From positions 2,480,001 through 2,544,000 of the forward strand of contig JARWKL010000010.1 in the NCBI GenBank assembly GCA_029961685.1: 64,000 nt of DNA, read 5' to 3'. Source of the DNA: Aristolochia californica (taxonomy: Eukaryota; Streptophyta; Magnoliopsida; Piperales; Aristolochiaceae). Positions 46,650-59,900 of the stretch are shown in pieces (position 1 is the stretch's first letter; the number at the start of each line of letters is the position of its first letter). Made by a program: the position numbers and the translations under genes. The notes beneath the pieces are model-generated. The model was not told the DNA's origin. It made no database searches and saw only the letters and a list, made by a program, of their open reading frames with translations.

Positions 46650-47923
46650 ATCGTTTTCGATCGAAGTAATCGTAGACTAATTTTACTTTAGTTCCGTCCT
46701 GATTAACCTGTCACGGGATCGCCAGAATCGGCATGAAAAAACACTTTTCTACTTCTCAAACCGGTACAAACAACATAAAATTTTTCGTCAAACGTAAAGA
46801 AATTCCTCACTCCCTTTATCACCCCTTCCAACAGGACACAACTGTTCCCAATAGACATTATGATAGGCGGAGGGAGTACTAAATCGCTTCATCGTCGCCT
46901 CTCTGTTGGCTGCATCTAGACGAGAGCGAAAAGCGAGGCGTCAGAAAATCGAAAGATCGGTGTGTGCAAAGCGGTTCAAAAAGTAAATAAGGAAATGAAA
47001 TCTCTAAAGGACGGGTTGCCCCGCTATAGCTGGCAGTCGGGTCTCAGCGATCTGGTAGAGTCCAGATTTAATTCTCCGTTTCAATGAAGATTTGCTGGAT
47101 ACTGTTTGTCCCGGAGACGCCGGAGTGCAAACTTATCAGTTCCTCTCTCAGAGTACGAGGAAGGCCCCATAAATATATAGTTGCCGCTTAAAACTCTGAA
47201 CCGGATGAGTTGATCTTGCATATTTAATTGGACAAACTCTGAACCGGATGAGTTGGTCTTGCATATTTAATTGGACCTGTACGAATGTATCGAGTTTATA
47301 ATATTAAAACATGAAAAAGAAAAAAACGGCTGACCCGGTTCAAGCACTGAACCATAATGAGGGTAGGGTCTTCTTCCATCATCCAAGTGGTCATGTAGAG
47401 CTTAGGCTCCTTTCTCATGCACACATTTATTTTTAATTAATAATTTTATATTTTTAATAATTACGATTGAGCCAGTAGACCTAAAATCGGCCACCCGACC
47501 GGGTCAGAGGCTGAACAAATTGCACTAGACCGGAGAGAGCACGGTTGAGCAGGGTCGGCAACCGAGGGTAGATGGTAGAAAACATATTACAATTTTATCC
47601 TCAATCCTCCCGCGGAAACGTGGGCGTTAAAACGTTCCTTTTATGAGACCTGGGATTCTTCCACCTCGCGTGAAATCGCAGGAGGTTGTCCTCGGTTTCG
47701 TCAGCCGAAAGACGAGTGGGAAAGTAACTCAAAAGAGGGAGCTGGTTCCGTTCTCTTTCCCTTAAATTCGTCTCTTCCGTTTCGATTCCTCGTGCTCTCT
47801 CTGTTGGCGATTTTGGATTTTTACCCAGTGTTTCTGTTTTCGAGAATTGTCATGGACCCGAGCTTTCTGCCGGACTGGTGCTCCTGAAACCTATCGGCTC
47901 GGACGGCCTCTCTGTAGGCTGCC
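46650..47923 (+). promoter_or_regulatory. Upstream region and 5' leader of UPL5
   Basis: No coding gene is seen. A 43-bp unit (AACTCTGAACCGGATGAGTTG...) is repeated in tandem at 47191-47276. The last 170 bp are CT-rich and leader-like and include a short upstream ORF at 47852-47887. The start of transcription cannot be fixed; a site near 47750 is plausible. Confidence 0.35.
47852..47887 (+). promoter_or_regulatory. Short upstream ORF in the UPL5 leader
   Basis: ATG to TGA, 11 codons (MDPSFLPDWCS), 36 bp upstream of the UPL5 start codon and in the same frame, separated by its stop. If the leader starts upstream of it, it could reduce translation of UPL5. No conservation data are available here. 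Confidence 0.4.
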
Positions 47924-50900
47924 ATGTCTCTTGGAGAATTCGTAACCCTCAGTTCGACGGCCGCGATTGACTGGCGACCTGATCGTATTCCGTCGAAGAG
48001 GAAATTCGATGATTATGCGCCTGGTGAGGAGGACGACGACTCCCATTTGGTTCAAGTCAGAATGAGAAAAGATAGTCCCGACGCTGCTGCCGCCGTGTCG
48101 TCTCAGGGGTACCCTGATACGTCGGCTCAGTCTTGTAAAGCTTCGGCCTCCGGGCCGACCAGTTTGTCGAACTCGATTCCCGACCTTCATTTCTTTGTTC
48201 GGATGATTTCCGGGGGTAATACTGTTGTCGTACATGCCAATTGCGATGATACCATTGAATCGGTCCATGAGCGGATCAGGCAGATGACGGGCATTCCGAT
48301 CATCGAGCAGAGGCTAATTTATCGTGGAAAGCAACTCTCGTGGGACCAGACTCTGGCGGAATGCGGAGTTCAGAACGATGCCGGGCTACAGTTGGTTGGG
48401 CGGATGAGGTCTACGGAGCATCCGCGTGCGTGGCAGCTTGTCAACGACACTGTCTCGGCTATTTGCCGCCTCTGCCGGGGCCCCGGCGTCTCACCTTCTC
48501 GCTCGGTAAAGGTCCGCGTCAACGAGTTCTTGAGGATGGCTCCACATACTGAATTGGATATGACCTGGGGCCACCTCCAGGTTTTCAACCTGGCTGGTGC
48601 TCCCTCTGCTTTGGTGATGCTCTTCCTTTCCCCTGATAAAGGTAATCGAGAATGCGCAGAAGATTCAATTCGTCTCTTTTTGTCTCCTAATGTTGATTTA
48701 TTGCCCGAAGTATTGCAAAACCATTGCGCTTTCATCGTATTAGAGTTCTGCAAATTACTCAGAAGGGCTGCGCCGGGTTGCCCTCTTTATCTGACATCTC
48801 GTAGCACCCTTGGCTCGTTATTGGAGACAATAGGCATTGCCCACGGCTCTCGCTACTTTGACTATGCCAAGGCTTCAGAAATGATTGGGGAATTGTATCC
48901 GTTTATAAATGAGTTGGCGTTCATGATTTTGGCTGGTCTAGATGCTCAGATAAGCTGCTCATCTTTCCCGGCAATAGGAGCTGCAGAAGTGAATGAGTTT
49001 ACTGCATTCGTGAGGCCCCTACGTCACGCCATGGAAGACCATCTGCGTGGGGAGACTCCCATTGCAGTGAGACCAAGTTGGGGTGACAGTCCACATCAAG
49101 ACGAGGTCGTATCCTTTCATACACTTTTCAGCCAGCTTTTGATGAAAGTTGGTAAGTGCCTTGAGAAGGTGGAGGAATACTTGGCAGTGAATGGGTTAGC
49201 TGGTAGTGAGAACTACCGGTTTAGCTGGTCTCAGTATCTCATCATATTGAAAGAGTTGAACAGCATTTCAAAAATGTTTCAAGGAGAAGAGGAGAGATTT
49301 CGGTCTGTTTTGAGTCTGAGGAAGAATGGCATAAATTTCCTGATTAAACAGACAAGGCGGAGGGATGACCATCTTTGGCTTCTTCGATACAAGGATGTGA
49401 CTGATTTTGAGTCGAGGAGGCACTTAGTAATGATGATGTTTCCAGATATAAGAGATGATTATGATGAGCTCCATGAGATGCTTATTGACCGTAATCAGAT
49501 ATTGGCAGAATCTTTTGAGTATATTGGCAGGGCTGAGCGTGAGTCTTTGCATGGTGGTCTTTTCATGGAGTTTAAGAATGAGGAAGCTACTGGACCTGGT
49601 GTTCTGCGAGAGTGGTTTTGTTTGGTTTGTCAGGCAATATTCAACCCCCAAAACCCTCTCTTCCTGTCATGCCCAAATGACCGCAGGAGATTTTTTCCTA
49701 ATCCTGGTGAGATTACTTTTATTGGTTTTGCCAGTTCAATTTTATTTCCCATAGCTGGTGTGATGTTTTTCTTCGTGCTAGAGAAATCGTAACATTAATC
49801 TTTGTGTCTTTCAAGAACTCAATTGTGACAAATGAACCGACTTGGATTGTGAGATTACTTTTATTGGTTTTGCCAGCTCATTTTAGATTCCCATAGCTGG
49901 TCTGATGTTTTTCCTCGTGCAACGGAAATCTTATCATTAATCTTTGTGTCTTTCAAGAACTCAATTGTGAGAAATGAACCGAATTGGATCGTATCTCTTA
50001 AATATCTAGATTCTGAATAGGATGTGGTTGACTTATATAAGAATGAGAACTACCTAGAATAAGAATCCGGGAGCTTCTGATGCTCCAAAAGTAAGTATGC
50101 ACTTTGTTAATTGAGTACATACCTGCCAGAACATCCCTTTTGTAAACGAGCAACAGAAAATTAAAAAATGAATACCTATGGGTGGCTCCTAGGATCTGTA
50201 ATATATAAATAACTATTGAATTTATTAATTGGCATCATTGCATCAAGGGGTAACACCATTGTCCTTGATGTCATGTCTTTGCCGAGACCAACGAAAGCTC
50301 TTCGTTTCTTATGGATGTGCTACCAACTTTATTACTTTTATTGAAGTTTAGCCAGCTCCATAATTTATTCAATTCTCTGTTTGTAAATAAGACAACAGCT
50401 ACTACTTCTTCTCTATTCTGTATGTAGAACTATTTTCCATTAGATTACCCCTTGTTTTTTCTTTCAGACACTCTTGAACTTTGTTCTCATATCACTGATA
50501 AAACAAACAAAAAGGTATGTAGAATTATTTTCCATTAGATTACCGCTTGTTTTTCTTTCAAGCTTTTGAAGTTTCTTCTTATATCACTGAAAAAACAAAC
50601 AAAAAGGTTTATTCTCATATACATGTTGGAGAAACTTCTGTTTAAGTTTGTCATAAATGTGAACAACGGATATATTATCCTCTCTTACATGTTCTTGGTC
50701 AATGATTGGGATGCACCATGATAACATACTCTTTAAGTGGTGAAGCTCCATAACAATTTCCGAATAGTGGTAATTCTTTCTTTTTTTAAAAAAAAAAAAA
50801 AGTGGTAGTTCTATTAAAATAGAAAAAGTAATAAAATGATTTCAGACTCTATTAGTTGGCAGGAGTACAATTACTGAAGGGGTTAACATGACGTACAAGT

Positions 50901-53900
50901 TTGTTGTACAATTTGCTGAGCAAGTTAGACAACGACGATGGAGGATGGAGGATGGAGGAGTTTTTAGTTGGATGGAAGTTCTACTGTCCATCATCCATCT
51001 CATCTCTAGTGATCTTCATAACCAAGACTATTCTTCAAAATACCTGAAAAAAAAGGTCCGCTGTCCACCACGTATCTTATCACCAATTATATTTATCTAT
51101 GACTATTCTCGAATATCAAATGGGTCCAATTTTGTCCAAAACCTTTGTAAAATAATGGGTTTTTTTTTTTGCTGTTTATGTCTAAGTTTACCATATTATT
51201 GCACTAACAGACGTCCGGCCAATTCAGTAACCGAAGTCTATGTGAAAGTCCTTATCAAAAGGACATGCCCTTTTGGTAGTTTCAATGTTTCTAGCTGTAT
51301 CATTTCAAAAAAAAAAAAATGTTTCTAGCTGTAATAGCTTGGTCAGGGAGGAGTGTTAATGTGCTTTTGTTAATTGTCCTATTATATTTTGAATTTTATT
51401 ATGTCTAGATGTCTCTTTTGTATTTTTTATTAATTGATTTAGTCACTGTGATTTTTAATATTTTACTTTAGCTCTTAATAAAAAATAACTATTCAGTGAC
51501 TCACTTTCTCTTAAAAGGTGATTTCTAACAACTTATAACAAATTTAAGTGCTTTCTCGGTAATTTTGTTTATTGCTTTTCTGGGTTTTTACATGGATGTC
51601 ATTAAAAGTTTTGTAACAATTTGTTACATTGTATTACTGCAATTTACATCTTATGGAGATGTGAGCCTAATTCATATGTGACTATTTAACTAATCACCCA
51701 ATTTATATACTGACTTTATTTAGGACTAACCAGCTAATACTATGGTTAATAGAAAGACTTCGAGAATGGCCTTCAGTTCAGCTACTTAATAATCTTGCAA
51801 GTTCATTACTCATGTTGCTTAGATTGGTTGGTTTACCAAACCCTGTAGTGTGAAACTCATTACAAATCTCTGCCTATTTTTGTATGTGGTGCTTGGCTGT
51901 GGTATAGAGTAATTCATATATAACTGTTTCGAACCTATCGATATGTCTGCCACATTATTCTGAAAAGTTAATATGATATTCTACTGAGCGTATCTTTCAA
52001 TTTCCTATAAAATGGTTGGATCATCAAAGCCAACTATGTGCAGGTTGTTTGGTGGAATTTTGAGTATGGCTTATCGATTCTTTACTATTATTTTTTAAAG
52101 AAAAGATTCTTTGCTATTATTCACCTGATGAATAGTTAGTGAGGGCAGGTTATGCTGGTTGAAACATTCAGAGATAGTGGTTTTGGGCATTTGGCTCAAT
52201 GGTAACATCGGAGTTTTCTAGTGTGAGGTCTTGAATTCAAGTCTTATTGAGGGATAAGAGGGGGTGTGCATGTGTAATAAATATTCAGAAAAAGAAAAAA
52301 TCAGACGTACTGTTCATTGACCTTTTTCATTGCTATGGAGTGAGTTTAGTCATCACATGCTACAGAGTCCTTTCTTATGTTTTCTTGGAAGATTGTTCTG
52401 TAAGATAATTATGTGAAATAGTCTCAGTTTCTTTTACTGTATGGGGTTCATTGGGGTTTATCTTTGGTCCCATTTATGCATGTAGGGGTCTTCATTGTCA
52501 AGAAGATCCTAGATATGGAAATGTTCTTATAGAAATGAAAGAAACTTATTATTTTTGTGAATACACAAGTAACACTTTTGATGTTGTTTCAGCGTCAGGA
52601 GTGGACCCCTTGCACCTTGAATACTTTGTCTTCTGTGGTCGCCTGATTGGTTTGGCACTACTGCATAAAATACAAGTAGGCGTTGCATTTGATCGCGCTT
52701 TTTTCTTACAATTAGGAGGGAAATCCATCTCCTTGGAAGACATACAGGAAGCGGACCCATGTTTGTATAAGAGCTGTAGAAAACTTCTGGAGTTAGATGC
52801 AGATCTAGTTGATTCAGATGCTCTAGGACTTACATTTGTGAGAGAAATTGAAGAAGTTGGGTCCCGTAGGGTTGTGGAACTTTGCCCTGGGGGCAAAAGC
52901 ATTAATGTGGATAGTCGGAACAGACAAGAATATGTGAATCTTCTTATTCGGCATCGGTTTGCCACATCTGCCTCTGAACAGATTACTCGTTTTTGCCAAG
53001 GTTTTGGTGATATTCTTTCCAATTCAAGCTTTCAGAAATTCTTTTTTGCAAGTTTGGATCTCAAGGATCTTGATCAAATGCTATATGGAAGTGATGATGC
53101 TTTTAACATCGGGGACTGGAAAGAACATACTGAGTATAATGGCTATCAGCAAAATGATCTTCATATATGCTGGTTTTGGCAGGTACAGCTTCTTTAGCTT
53201 TTTAGAATTTTCTTTTTGGATGCTCAGTGATAGGATCTTGCTTTTATGCATCATAGCTCTGATAATGCAATTATCTTTTTTTAGTTTTTTAAAGAGATGA
53301 TATTGCAGTTACCTTGTCTATGATATTTGATGTTCTGGTCACTTTTTTAAAAAAAAAAATCAGATTCTTATCTAAAATAGTCATTTTTGCACATATTTAT
53401 TTTTTAATGTTTCTAGATTTAAACTGTTGAAGGAACTTTAGTCCATTTATGAAGAGGTTCTTGCGTGCTGTTTGTCTCAAGCTTCATCGAGGAACCTAGT
53501 ATTGTTGTCCTGGACTAAATATTATTGTACTATGTAGGTTTTAGATATGGTGGCCTTTTTTTGGAAAGGTGGAAATTTTAATAAAAAGAAAATGATACAA
53601 GCAGCAAGGTCAAGGAGTCCCAAGCTAAGTCAGCAAAAGCAGAAATACCTTTAATTCTGCTAAGTTCCATAAATTCAATGAATAAATCTTTCTGACAGTT
53701 GCCCATTCTTGCGAAATGGTCTCCTGCAGAATTTGCCTCACAGGGCATGCGAGCCCTCTGATCTGAACATAGGCTGCAATGTCTTCTATCTGGATAAATT
53801 GTTGATCATATCTTCTACCACATTTGCTTTCACAGTTTTCCCATGAAATGTCGTCCCCTCCATGATTATCAGGTCCAAGAAGTGCCTTTGATAAATTCTC

Positions 53901-56900
53901 AGACCAATCAAGTAGCCTTGTGTCTCAGCAGTAGTATGGTCCAATCTGTCTGAGGGACTAGAGAAAGATAGGGTGATGCAACTGTCATAATCCCTAATCA
54001 CTCAACCATACCTAGAGGGGCCTAGGTTCCCAAGCAAGCTCCCTTTGAAGTTAAACTTTAAAACATCCACCTGGGGAGGAGCCCAAGTCATGAAGTTCAC
54101 AGGCTTGTGAGAAAAGCAAGAAGCAACAACTTGCCAGTTTTCCTGGATGCTGGCAGCAGGCCACCCATCGAAATTGTGGAATTTTTTTGTCCATTGCAAA
54201 ATTATGTGCTCTGTTTTCTCAAATACACCTCCAATTGATCATGCTTTGGCAGTAAAGGTATACTCGTTCCAGCAAGAGGCACCAAGGCACTGTCACTATG
54301 GTCATGTGTCACCGGAGAATTCCCAACTTATGTTTTATTTGTGTAACAATGAGAACAAGGATTCTGTTAAAAGAGCTCCTGATGAGAGAGAGACAGGCAC
54401 ATCGAGTACAAAAAACAGAAGAAATGAAAGACAGCTCCCAAAAAGGAAGTGCCAAGGCCTGGTAACAAGTGAGGATTTTCCTCTTCAAAAGGCATCATAT
54501 GGAAATTTTTACTAAGGGCGAGCATTGACCTTCCAAACAATTGAAGGCTGATTAGAGATCCCCAAAGGCTCCAAGACCGTCAACTTGTAGCTGGAAGCAT
54601 TTGAAATTAATCCAGAAGTATCATTTGTCCAAATAAGTTGGTTATTCCCCTTCATTCAAGTATAAAGCCCTTCCAGCTTGCTGATAAGAAATTCCATTTA
54701 TGTTCTCTTGACAATATTTGAGCTTATCTTTGGTCAAGGGTGAATTGGTCAAATCCGCTCTCATTGACATCAACCTTGATTGCACGGAAACTTCTGGCTA
54801 ATTTTCTTGGGTGTCAATTGGCTCTCTCCCATCGACCTACTTGGGCCTGCCATTGTTTCTAGGGAGACCAGGAAAGGCTCTCTCTCCAATCCTTGAACAG
54901 TTTTAAGTGTCGCCTTCCCAAGTGGCAAAGGAACCTCCTCTATTTGGTTGGGAGATCCATCCTTGTCAAACCCACGCTGGTTGGTCTTCCCACTTACTAT
55001 CGTTCCTTCATCAAGTGTCTTGCATCTATCGCCACTCACATTGAGGCTATTGAAAGAAGATTTCTTTGGTTGGGGTGCCTCAAGTGATTTCAAGTACCAT
55101 CTCATCAATTGGGATGGGGTTTGCAAACCCAAGTTATTGGGTGGTCTCAACGTCAGGAGTATCTGTGTTATGTGCTCGGCTCTCTTATCCAAATTGTTAT
55201 GGAAGTTTGGTAATGAGAGAGACTGTATGTGGAAAAGTATAATTTAGAAAAATACAACTACGGTGATTCCCTCTGGCTCCTTACATGTGAAGTGTGGTGA
55301 GGGAACTTCCTTTTGGCACAACATCTGGCCAGGGGAGGCTTGCCTTGCCTCTGTCTTCTCTATGGCCTATAGAGTGGCTATCAACCCGATCGTGTCTGTA
55401 AAGGATTCATACTCAAAACATCCTGATGGTTGTTATTGGAACCTTCCCTGGAGAGCCCTTTCAGATGAGGAATCTTGTGAAGTTTTGATTGTCCTTTCCC
55501 TTCTTGAAGCCAAATACATTAGACATTAGGGCTTCTACACCATGGTTTGGAATTGTGACCCCTCGGGCACCTTCACGGTGACCTCCAACTACTCATTCTT
55601 GTATGGAGACAGTGTAGAGGCACCTCCATTAGGGAAAGCCCTTTGGAAAATTTTGACTCACTTGCCATGAAAAGCAAGATCCTCACTATGGACCAGCTCT
55701 CCGAACTGGGGAGAACCTTGGAGAACCCAACTTCCAAGCCCTAAAGTAGCCACCAGAAACTATAGAACACCTCCATTGCCCAATCTCTCATCAAGTTTGG
55801 ACTTCATTTGCCCTCCAGTTTGGTCTATAATCTTGTCTTCCACAATCCCTCACCCTTCTCTTGCCATCCATTCCTTGGGGCAAGAAGGGGAAAAACTTTG
55901 AGGGCTTCACCACAGCTGTGATAGCATGAAATATTTGGAATGAGCACAGTAAAAGGTGTTTGAGGGCAAAGATACATCCTTAGAAGAAGTAATTGAGAAG
56001 ACGTTGCAACTTTTTCTAGTCGAGCAAAGTAAATGATACTTCCTACCTGCCTAGCTTACTCATTAGAAGGAATTGGTGATCAATCGTTCACTCAGTCCCA
56101 TGTTGCATAGTTCAGTAGATTGCATGGCTCCTTCAAAGAATTGGTTGAAACTTAACTTTGACTGCAGTTCGTGATGGAATCTTGGTCCCACGGTCGGTGG
56201 AGGTGCGTGTTAGGGACTCGCATGGTGTGGTTCTTCTTGTTTTCTGTGCCCTTTGGGCATACTGAGTCCACGGTAGCAGAGCACGGGGCTCTCCTGCAGG
56301 AGCTAAGATTGTATTTTCAGAGATTCACGACCCCCCTCGTTGTTGAAGGAGACTCAACTGTAGTCATATCTTGGGCGTGGGGCAAAAGCCTCCCTGCAAG
56401 ACTTTCTTTTGGAGTATTGCAATGAAATTGAGGACATTGCTTGCTCCAAACACATTTGTTGCAGCATGTCCTTAGAGGCATCAGTGGAGTGGCAGATATT
56501 CTGGCTAGGGAGGGGGTCACTCGACAGCACCTCGCTGTTGGAACTTTCTTTCATTTATCTTTATTCCCATTTCTTTCCTTTATTTTTATTACCTCGCTAT
56601 TGGAGTCCAGTAGCAGTAGGAGTAAGAAGATCAATCTGAGTTTTGTATTTGGCACAAATATTTCGTCTCCAGAGGCTGGAGCTCTCTTCCCCAAATTTCC
56701 AAATCCACTTCATAAAGAATGCATCATTTAAGGCTTTTGATTTTTTTAGTGCCTAGCCCCCATCTTCCCTTGGGTATTCAAACTTCCCCCTAATTCACCA
56801 ATGGTACACGAACTTATCGGTAGCTCCATTCTGCAGAAACCTCTGAATAGCTTCAGTTTTGTGTGCCACACATGCCAAATGATGGAGGATGGAAAGGAGG

Positions 56901-59900
56901 AACCTTGGGATGCCAACCAGAGAAGATTTCAAGACTGTAAGACTTCTGGTAAGTGATAAGAATTTTCTTTTTCATATTGAGAGTCTGCTAGCTAGCTTTT
57001 TCACAACCGGCTCCCAAAGCTGGAATTATTCTACCATAAAACAGATGAATACCCATGTAGGAAATAGGCGAGCACCCTACCAGGTAGGAAATAGTTGTCT
57101 TTTTTTTCTTTAGAGATTGTATGCTGCCTTTCCATTAAATTATTAAGAATTACAACAAAGGATGGTGAAGGGGATATTCAGCCCAAGAGGGAAAGAGTTC
57201 TTCTGCCATAGACTGAAGAGTCCACTTACGAAGATGTTTTCTTGATGATGAAGGTTGACAAGCCAACTTGGCCCTGGATGCTGCTAAGGGGACTTAAACA
57301 AGATTACAAAACACACTTCTCACATTTTTTAATGATTTTGCCTCAACCAGTTGGCCCTGTATTATTCTGAAAAGTAGTTTCAACATTTAGGTTTAGGGAG
57401 CGCTGAGGACTCTAATTAACAATGTGCTGACCCAGGAGGGGGATACCTCTGCAATGGATTCCAAATTTGACAGAGAATAGAAACAAAATGCACGCTGAAA
57501 TAATCCAGAAGGTTTGTCCAAAAGAGGATGAAAGGAATGATGCTTTCAAGCACCTCCACAGTCAAAGCTACTTTTTTGAGAAGTTTTATCATTTCTTCCC
57601 TTCCAAATTGAACAGGAGATAGCAGCAACTAAAATATGCCTAAAAGATTTCTTAAGCGAGGAGGCTCAAAAGAAAAATACTGGGCCATGAATTTGCTGAA
57701 GCTGCCCCCTCGGGGTTGCTGACTCCATTTCTGCTGAGCTGCAGGCTCTCCGGCATGGTCTCTTGGTCTTTGAAGACAAATTCCAAGGTCCTCTTCATGT
57801 CGAAGGTGACTCAAACCGTGTGATTGATTGCTGCTCAAGATGACGGAGCCTCCATGGCATCATTGGTCCTGCTACATTGAAATTTTTTATCTAGCCAATT
57901 ATATTGTTTGTACCTGGAGTCGTGTTCCTAGAGAAACCAATTCCTTGGGTGACTCTCTTGCTAGAGGAGGGTTTCCCCCCAATCCCTCATTGTTAGGGAT
58001 CCCCCTTCTTTGCTGTAATTTTTTTGCTCTCAAGGTTGATATAAATCTTGCCTTTCTAAAAAACGATAAGGACTTGCTGAAGGTGGGAGGAGCATAAATG
58101 ATATGGCCAGAGAGTGGGACAGGAAGGCATAGACCCTCATGTTGAGCTAATCAATGGTCATGGCACACCAAATGAATGTGAGATGTTAGTGAGGAGGGAT
58201 GGGTGGTTTTTGTACCTAAATGCTCTTATGGGAATAGAATGAAATAATTAAGAAAGCCCATGTATCATTTCCAAAAAAAAAAAAAAAAAAGCCCATGTAG
58301 ACCTATTCTCTATTGGTTTGTTTGTCATGCCCACCAATATAGTGAGAAAATGGCTGGCCAGAGAGAAGGGATGAATTCTCAAAGGGAATGAGGCTCAAGA
58401 GGTTAGAGCTTGATGTTCGACCCTATGCCTATTACAATATCAATAATACCCATACGACTACACCTCTTAAGGGAAAAAAGACCATGCCACTTCTTATTGA
58501 AGAGTTGTCCTATTTACCATAATGTCACTCTACACATGTGGATGTCTTTTAACACTCCCCCTCAAGTTGGTATTATAACTTTGTTAATTGTCTTGGTCAA
58601 GAAACTTGTGTTGCTTGTAGTATTCATTTTATTCTTATTTTATTCTCCTCCTTGGATATTCTAGTCACATAAAATTTGATTACCACAACATGTGAAATTC
58701 TTCATTGTTGGTTACCTCTTTCTTGTACTTCTTCTACTTTTTCCCTTCAAGCTGGAGATCTCTTTGTTCTTTACCAAAAGACTCAACTTGCACGAAATAA
58801 TAGGGACAGAAGAATAATCACCCCTAGCCCAATGACAAAATCCAACTCTAGTATGGAATTGCCGCTGAAATTTAAATGCGGTTTTACCCATTTTAGGACA
58901 ATGAAAAGTGTCTACTCACTTTTTAAGGGTAGCTCAAAATACCAATTGGGTATACACTTCGATAAAAAAAGAATTGAATTAAGTTGGATGTTGTGTGCAC
59001 TCCTGATCTTTGCAAGTAGTGGATCTATAAGCATTGCTCTGAAGCGATTTTAAAAAACACAAATTGAATAAATTACTTTGAGGAATTAAGAGTGTGAATA
59101 AAAAGATAACAACTCTCATACTTCAAACCAAAGGAGGTGCACAATATTGTTCTTCATACTTCCAAGTAAGGAGGCATTTTTAGACCAATAGATGAATAAA
59201 AAGTGACCAGGTTTGATTCAAGAGGGAGATAAAAAAATAATTCTTTTATGAAGATGATGATTGAGGAAACTTAAAAAAACTCCAATAAGAAAGTTTTGAG
59301 ATAAAACATAATAATTAAAACTTTCTAAAAATAGACTTCTCACAAGACAATTATTTTTTAACACAGCTTGACCAATTTGGGAAGAAAATATTTAAGAGAG
59401 AAATTCTGGAATGAGGGAGATGTAGGACATTAATATTTGGAATTTAAACTAAGAAACAAGACTTTCTAATTCAAAATTTTCAAACTTTGTCAAAAGGGTA
59501 ACTAAATTCATATAGGGAAAGACTTCTCTTTATCTTTGTAATTCTTTTTGTTAATATATACATCCTTTTAAAAAAAACAGACTTCTCTTTAGGAAAATAA
59601 TGTAATGTGAGATTAAAAAAAGGAAAATCCCAAGGAAGGAAAGATACTAGTTGGTAAAATTTTGGCTAGAGTTTGAAAGCAAATAGGAAAGTTAACTGTT
59701 GAATTTAGGACCCCTTTTCTAATATCCCGAGCAAGGGAAGAGAGAAAAAAAAGAAGAAAAAGGGAAGAAGGTTCTCGGGTAGAGAGAAGAGGAGAAGAGA
59801 AACCAAGATGTTTGTCAAGCAAAGAGAGAGAGATTTACTCAAGAAAGAATTGTAGAACTTGATTAATTTCAAGTTACAACACTTCTATTTATAGTAGAGG

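Noticed and set aside
47891..48753. Minus-strand frames opposite UPL5 exon 1
   Set aside because: Shadows of the strong plus-strand coding exon.
52183..52260. tRNA gene
   Set aside because: A and B boxes are present but arms and acceptor stem are not complete, and an A-rich tail follows; SINE is the better call.
54770..55192. 140-codon minus-strand frame in UPL5 intron 2
   Set aside because: It is antisense to an L1-type reverse transcriptase relic that matches the family on the plus strand.
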